DNA of 9,851 nucleotides from an uncultured Gammaproteobacteria bacterium (lineage in GTDB: Bacteria > Pseudomonadota > Gammaproteobacteria > GCA-001735895). The first letter of the stretch is position 1. Each line of letters starts with the position of its first letter. Positions 6,339-9,851 of the stretch are shown one piece after another. Location of the stretch: NCBI GenBank assembly GCA_945787265.1, contig CALZHS010000089.1, positions 1-9,851 of the forward strand. The letters are read 5' to 3'. Both the position numbers and the translations under genes were made by a program. Under the pieces are notes generated by a model that saw nothing but the letters and a program-made list of their open reading frames with translations, was not told the origin of the DNA and made no database searches.

Positions 6339-7342
6339 ATGTCGGAAACGGTTGTCAAGGCAGAGGGTGTTTGGAAAGTCTTCGGGGACCAGGCCGACGC
6401 CGCGATCAAGGCGATTCGCGACGAGGGCATCGGTAAACCCGAAGTACTCGAGCGTTTCGGTTGCGTCGTAGGTGTACAGGACGCCACCTTCGAAGTATCG
6501 CGCGGCGAAATCTTTTGCATCATGGGATTGTCCGGTTCGGGCAAATCCACGCTGGTGCGTCATGTCAACCGCCTGATCGAGCCGACCTCCGGATCGATCG
6601 AGCTGCTAGGGCGGGACGTCTCGAGCCTTAACCAGTCTGCCCTGCGAGAATTACGCGCCAACCATATCGGTATGGTATTCCAGCACATGGCACTAATGCC
6701 GCACCGCTCGGTACGTGACAATGTCGGCTACCCACTTGAAATTCGTGGCGTGGCGAAATCCAAGCGCTGGGCGGTTTCCGATCATGCGTTGGAGCTGGTC
6801 GATCTGATCGGCTATGAGGATCGCCTGCCGAAGGAACTGTCCGGCGGCATGCAGCAGCGCGTCGGCATTGCCCGCGCACTGGCGCGTTTTCGGCACTCGA
6901 TCCGCTAATTCGCATGCAGCTGCAGGATCAGTTCAAGGCGCTGGTCGCGGAGTTGCAGAAAACCACGCTGTTCATCACCCACGATCTCGACGAGGCGATT
7001 CGCATCGGCCATCGCATCGCGATCATGAAGGACGGCGTCATCGTACAGATCGGCACGCCGGAAGAAATCGTCATGAACCCGGCCGACGATTACGTGCGCG
7101 AATTCGTGCAGGGTATTTCCAAGCTCAAGCTGGTCAAGGCGCACTCGATACTCGAACCGCTGGACAGCTTCGACGGTAATCTCGAAGGCGCGCCGCGGGC
7201 CGACGAAGGTGCCGACCTGGACCAGTTGATCGATCACGCGGTCGGCACCGATCTGCCGATCGTCATCACCGCGGACGGCCGGGATGTCGGTATCGTGACC
7301 AAGCCGCGGCTGTTGCGCGGTATTCAGGGGGGTAAAGAATAA
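6339..7342 (+). pseudogene. proV: Glycine betaine-type ABC transporter ATPase, Walker B deleted and frameshifted
   Basis: This would be the ATP-hydrolysing subunit of the importer. It starts at ATG 6339 with GGGGGAGG 8 nt upstream. Residues 1-182 are good ProV: Walker A GLSGSGKST (63-71), Q-loop VFQHMALMPH (Gln115) and signature LSGGMQQR (167-174). After RALA (about 6884) the frame shifts to a TAA at 6906-6908. In the +2 register, from TTT at 6887, it resumes FSALDPLIRMQLQDQ, then the H-loop ITHD and a single CBS-like tail ending in TAA at 7342. E. coli ProV has 11 residues (INPDILLMDEA) between ALA and FSALDP; here only 2 nt remain. That means a 31-nt loss covering Walker B. Restoring 31 nt gives exactly 345 codons, a normal ProV length. 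Ribosomal frameshifting cannot restore Walker B. The stop overlaps the permease start (TAATG). Confidence 0.9.
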
Positions 7343-8931
7343 TGAACGACGAAAGCACCGCATCCGTCATCGCCGCCTCGGATATCGAGGTCGACCACGC
7401 GAGCCTCGACGCGTCGATCGCGGAATTCGCCGGGAAAAACGGTGACTATTACGCTACGCAGTTCCATCGCATTCACTCCTCCACCGGCCTGTTACCCAAC
7501 ACCTTCAATATCTTTGCCGCGGTTCTCGGTCCGATCTGGTCTGCATCGCGTGCGGTCTGGGGCATGTTCTGGGGATTTTTGATCCTCGAAATGATCGCCT
7601 GGGTACAAATCGGCCGCGGCTGGTGGGGTGACCCCGGAGCCGAGCTTTTCGATCGCGCGGAGAAGCAGCGAGAGCGCGCCGCCGGTTTTCTAGAACGCGC
7701 CGAGGCAGCGAAACTGGAGGGCGCCGACCCAAGCCGCTTCGAAAAGCTCGCGGAAAACATCGGTAATGCCGCGGAAAAGAGCGAAGCCCTGGGTCAGGCT
7801 GCGAGCGCGGAGGCCATGAGCATTCTCATCGGCGGTTTCGTGATGATGCTGATCTTCAAGGGTTTGCAGGGTTTTTACGCTAACTCGGCCTACGAGAAAC
7901 AATTCAGCCGCTGGCGTATCGACCACAAGACGGTCGAAAGCGGTGTCAAACCGAAGAACATTCTGCTCGGGATCGCGCTGGTGGTTCTGATCGGACCGCT
8001 GACGATCTACAAGTTTACCGTCGACAGCCCGCTCGAAGTGCTTAATGAATTTCCGGAAAAACAGGTATCCAGTGTTTTTATCGACTCAGACAGGGCCACG
8101 CTGTTCACCGAACTCGCGGGCTGGCTGGAGCAGAAGATCGACAATGCCGCGGTGGCGGGCGCCGGCGCTTTCGATGGTATCACCGCCAGCGTGCGCTGGG
8201 TGCTCGACGCGCTCAGCCTGGCCTTGATCGGCACACCCTGGCCGGTGGTAATGCTGGTCATCTGCGTGGTTGCCTGGCGCGCTGCCGGGCCGCGGGTCGC
8301 GATATTTACCGCGGCCTCGCTGGCCTATATCGCGTTGCTCGGCTATTGGGCGATCGCAATGGAAACCGTTGCGCTGGTCGGCGCCGCCGTGTTTATCTGT
8401 GTTCTGTTCGGCATACCGCTCGGCATCTGGTTCGGCAAGTCCCGGCGCGCCTACAATGCCGCCGAGCCGGTACTCGACCTGATGCAGACGCTGCCGGCAT
8501 TTGTTTACCTGATTCCGATCATCGCGTTTTTCGGCACCGGTACCCCGCCGGGAATTCTGGCGACCATCATTTTCGGCATGCCGCCGGTGATACGCCTGAC
8601 CTCGCTCGGCGTGCGCGGCGTACCCGACTCGATCAAGGAAGCCGCCGTCGCGTTCGGCGCCTCGCGTTTCCAGCTGTTGAAGGACGTTGAGGTGCCGCTG
8701 GCACTACCGTCGATTATGACCGGCGTCAACCAGACCATCCTGATGTGCCTGTCGATGGTGGTCATTATTTCATTGATCGGCGGTGGTGGTCTGGGCAAGG
8801 TCATCCTCGAAGCGCTGCAGTACGCGGCCAAGGGGCCCGGTTTGCTCGGTGGCTTCGCGATTCTGTTCGTCGCCATGGTCATCGACCGCATTGTGCAGGG
8901 CGCATTCCGCCGTAAGGATCAGGAATTATAG
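7342..8931 (+). CDS. proW: Glycine betaine-type ABC transporter permease with long N-terminal extension
   Basis: The inner-membrane channel subunit. From about residue 255 it aligns with E. coli ProW: a WLEQKID...WVLDAL lead-in, several hydrophobic helices, the LDLMQTLPAFVYLIPI segment, the EAA coupling loop (EAAVAFGASRFQLL, from 433), and GVNQTILMCLSMVVI near 461-475. Residues 1-235 are extra. They contain LPNTFNIFAAVLGPIW followed by hydrophobic stretches (about 55-92), a charged Ala/Glu/Arg-rich and probably coiled-coil segment (100-157), another membrane stretch (159-175) ending GLQGFYANSAYEKQ, and a third (206-224). The first and last of these motifs resemble DUF2628, so this looks like a fusion. 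At 529 residues it exceeds the roughly 350 of E. coli ProW. The ATG overlaps the ATPase stop by one base, with a G-rich ribosome site upstream. The frame is intact although its ATPase partner is broken. Confidence 0.88.
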   Translation: MNDESTASVIAASDIEVDHASLDASIAEFAGKNGDYYATQFHRIHSSTGLLPNTFNIFAAVLGPIWSASRAVWGMFWGFLILEMIAWVQIGRGWWGDPGAELFDRAEKQRERAAGFLERAEAAKLEGADPSRFEKLAENIGNAAEKSEALGQAASAEAMSILIGGFVMMLIFKGLQGFYANSAYEKQFSRWRIDHKTVESGVKPKNILLGIALVVLIGPLTIYKFTVDSPLEVLNEFPEKQVSSVFIDSDRATLFTELAGWLEQKIDNAAVAGAGAFDGITASVRWVLDALSLALIGTPWPVVMLVICVVAWRAAGPRVAIFTAASLAYIALLGYWAIAMETVALVGAAVFICVLFGIPLGIWFGKSRRAYNAAEPVLDLMQTLPAFVYLIPIIAFFGTGTPPGILATIIFGMPPVIRLTSLGVRGVPDSIKEAAVAFGASRFQLLKDVEVPLALPSIMTGVNQTILMCLSMVVIISLIGGGGLGKVILEALQYAAKGPGLLGGFAILFVAMVIDRIVQGAFRRKDQEL

Positions 8932-8941
8932 CGAGGCTGTT

Positions 8942-9391
8942 TCAGCAAAGAACCTTGCCGAAGTAAACCCGGTCGAAGCCGTTCTCGTAGCGGCGGTCAA
9001 ACTGTTGGTACCCGAGCCTGGGGTAAAGCGCCAGGTTTTCGGTCATCTTCGCATTGGTGTACAGCTCGAGCCGGCAATAGCCTTCGGCCCTCGCCTGTTG
9101 TTCCACAAACTCGATCAATCCTGAGCCGATACCGCGTTTCTGAAATTCAGGACTCACCGCGACATTTTCCAGGTGCACGTGGTCCCGTTGCGAATAGAAA
9201 ACGACGAAACCGACAATTTGTCCATTTTCCAGCGCTACGTACAGCTGCTCATTTTTGATCGCGGTAGCGAAATCCGCCACCATCGGCGCCGGTTTGCGAC
9301 CGATACGTTCGACATACATCGCGTATGCATCGGCTGCACAGGTTTCGATTTCGGGTAAATCAAATTTCGCGGCTTTTCGGATTTCAGTCAA
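8942..9391 (-). CDS. GNAT family N-acetyltransferase
   Basis: A cytosolic acetyl-CoA-dependent N-acyltransferase; the acceptor is unknown. The 149 residues span one GNAT domain: N-terminal IRKAAKFDLPEI, the central strand HVHLENVAVSPEFQ, the acetyl-CoA pyrophosphate loop QKRGIGSG (84-91), and the C-terminal NLALYPRLGYQ stretch that often carries the general-acid Tyr. The start is TTG at 9391, chosen because AGGAG lies 8 nt upstream and the first ATG (residue 25) would remove the first strand and helix. It converges on the permease gene with only 10 nt between stop codons, so it is probably not part of the transporter operon. It lies downstream of the secreted-protein gene on the same strand, 48 nt away, and could be co-transcribed with it. 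Confidence 0.85.
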   Translation of the reverse strand: MTEIRKAAKFDLPEIETCAADAYAMYVERIGRKPAPMVADFATAIKNEQLYVALENGQIVGFVVFYSQRDHVHLENVAVSPEFQKRGIGSGLIEFVEQQARAEGYCRLELYTNAKMTENLALYPRLGYQQFDRRYENGFDRVYFGKVLC

Positions 9392-9399
9392 ACGGGCAG

Positions 9400-9404
9400 C
9401 TCCT
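9400..9404 (-). promoter_or_regulatory. Shine-Dalgarno site supporting a TTG start
   Basis: AGGAG lies 8 nt before the TTG at 9391. It is the only good ribosome site near the 5' end of the acetyltransferase gene and sets a start codon that a simple ATG search would miss. Confidence 0.7.
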
Positions 9405-9432
9405 GATCAACGTGAAATCGGTCTGCACAAAT

Positions 9433-9454
9433 GCCGGAGCTAGGAACTCCCGGC
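9433..9454 (-). terminator. Weak hairpin at the stop of the secreted-protein gene
   Basis: GCCGG-AG (9433-9439) can pair with CT-CCCGGC (9447-9454) with one bulged base, overlapping the TAG stop. On the minus strand it is followed only by ATTTG, so termination would be weak and readthrough into the acetyltransferase gene is likely. Confidence 0.25.
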
Positions 9455-9832
9455 CCACTTCTGCTTGATGCGTTCGTTTATATTTTTAAACTGCTCGATC
9501 AGCAGATCGCAATCCAGCTGGTTGGAATTACAGAGTGCATCCATCTTGATGAGGATCTCGCCATCTTTCTTAACCACCTCCCTGCGTATCACGCTGGGGT
9601 GGGCCGGGTGATCTAGCGGCGTAAAAGACCAGAGTACGTACTTGCCGTCACCCTTTTGATTAAATATTGTCCAGCCCTCATGTTCCTGCATACCGGCACC
9701 GGGATCCGCCTTTAACTCATTAAAAGCCTCCTCGATACTCGCGTATCCAATCGGTGAGGATTCGGCTACCTGCTGCGCACCCAGTGCAGGAAAATACAAT
9801 AATGTCACCAGGGCTAAACTAAAAAGCTTCAT
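9440..9832 (-). CDS. Small secreted protein of unknown function
   Basis: No family name is assigned. The 130-residue product begins with a clear Sec signal peptide (MKLFSLALVTLLYFPALGA, likely cut after Ala19), so the mature protein of about 111 residues should be periplasmic. It contains IGYASIEEAFNELKADPG, a Trp-rich strand region (EGWTIFNQ, YVLWSFTP), an HPAHPS turn, a basic RREVVKKDGE stretch and a C-terminal helix. Cys101 and Cys108 are close enough for a disulfide. There is no lipobox, transmembrane helix beyond the signal, or obvious catalytic motif. The pattern feels like a conserved proteobacterial hypothetical family, which is recollection, not a search. ATG 9832 has GAGGA 6-7 nt upstream. 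It lies upstream of, and on the same strand as, the acetyltransferase gene. Confidence 0.75.
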   Translation of the reverse strand: MKLFSLALVTLLYFPALGAQQVAESSPIGYASIEEAFNELKADPGAGMQEHEGWTIFNQKGDGKYVLWSFTPLDHPAHPSVIRREVVKKDGEILIKMDALCNSNQLDCDLLIEQFKNINERIKQKWAGSS

Positions 9833-9851
9833 TATTTTTCCTCGACGGTTA

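Noticed and set aside
6879..6916. Programmed ribosomal frameshift in the ATPase gene
   Set aside because: A frameshift would rejoin the reading frames but could not supply the missing Walker B codons. No usual slippery motif with a downstream structure was seen.
1..9851. CRISPR array, tRNA or rRNA gene, insertion sequence or phage attachment site
   Set aside because: No regularly spaced repeats, cloverleaf-like sequence, transposase frame or paired terminal repeats were seen on either strand.

Overview
The window is moderately GC-rich, densely coded bacterial DNA. Gene families (YheT-type hydrolase, glyoxalase I, ProXVW betaine transporter, GNAT enzyme, small secreted protein) and E. coli-like Shine-Dalgarno signals point to a proteobacterium, most likely an environmental gammaproteobacterium. 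That placement is an inference from protein style, not from a marker gene. TGA is a genuine stop here: two intact genes end with it.

Layout, left to right. 1-204: left flank with no certain gene. 205-600 (+): glyoxalase I. 660-1643 (-): YheT-type alpha/beta hydrolase broken by an in-frame TGA exactly at the nucleophile elbow. 1767-2732 (+): ureohydrolase of the agmatinase/guanidino-acid hydrolase family. 2822-4973 (-): a two-gene, translationally coupled operon, with an amidinotransferase/dimethylarginine dimethylaminohydrolase-type enzyme followed by an M20 carbamoylase-type amidase. 4974-5302: a divergent regulatory region. 5303-8931 (+): a betaine-type ABC transporter in the order binding protein, intrinsic terminator, ATPase, permease. 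8942-9391 (-): GNAT acetyltransferase. 9440-9832 (-): small secreted protein of unknown function.

The central 1.7-9.0 kb reads as one metabolic island. A transporter for small zwitterionic or quaternary-ammonium solutes sits beside three C-N hydrolases that fit guanidino and ureido chemistry. A guanidino acid could be opened in one step by the ureohydrolase (urea plus amine) or in two steps by the deiminase-like enzyme and then the carbamoylase (amines/ammonia plus CO2). This is a hypothesis; no single substrate is proved by the sequence.

Two genes carry lesions in their catalytic cores. The hydrolase has a TGA where the first Gly of GxSxG belongs. The ATPase gene lacks about 31 nt, which removes Walker B and shifts the frame. 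The permease carries a long N-terminal extension that resembles DUF2628 and holds a charged, probably coiled-coil insert. Either lesion could be real decay or an assembly error, and raw reads would decide.
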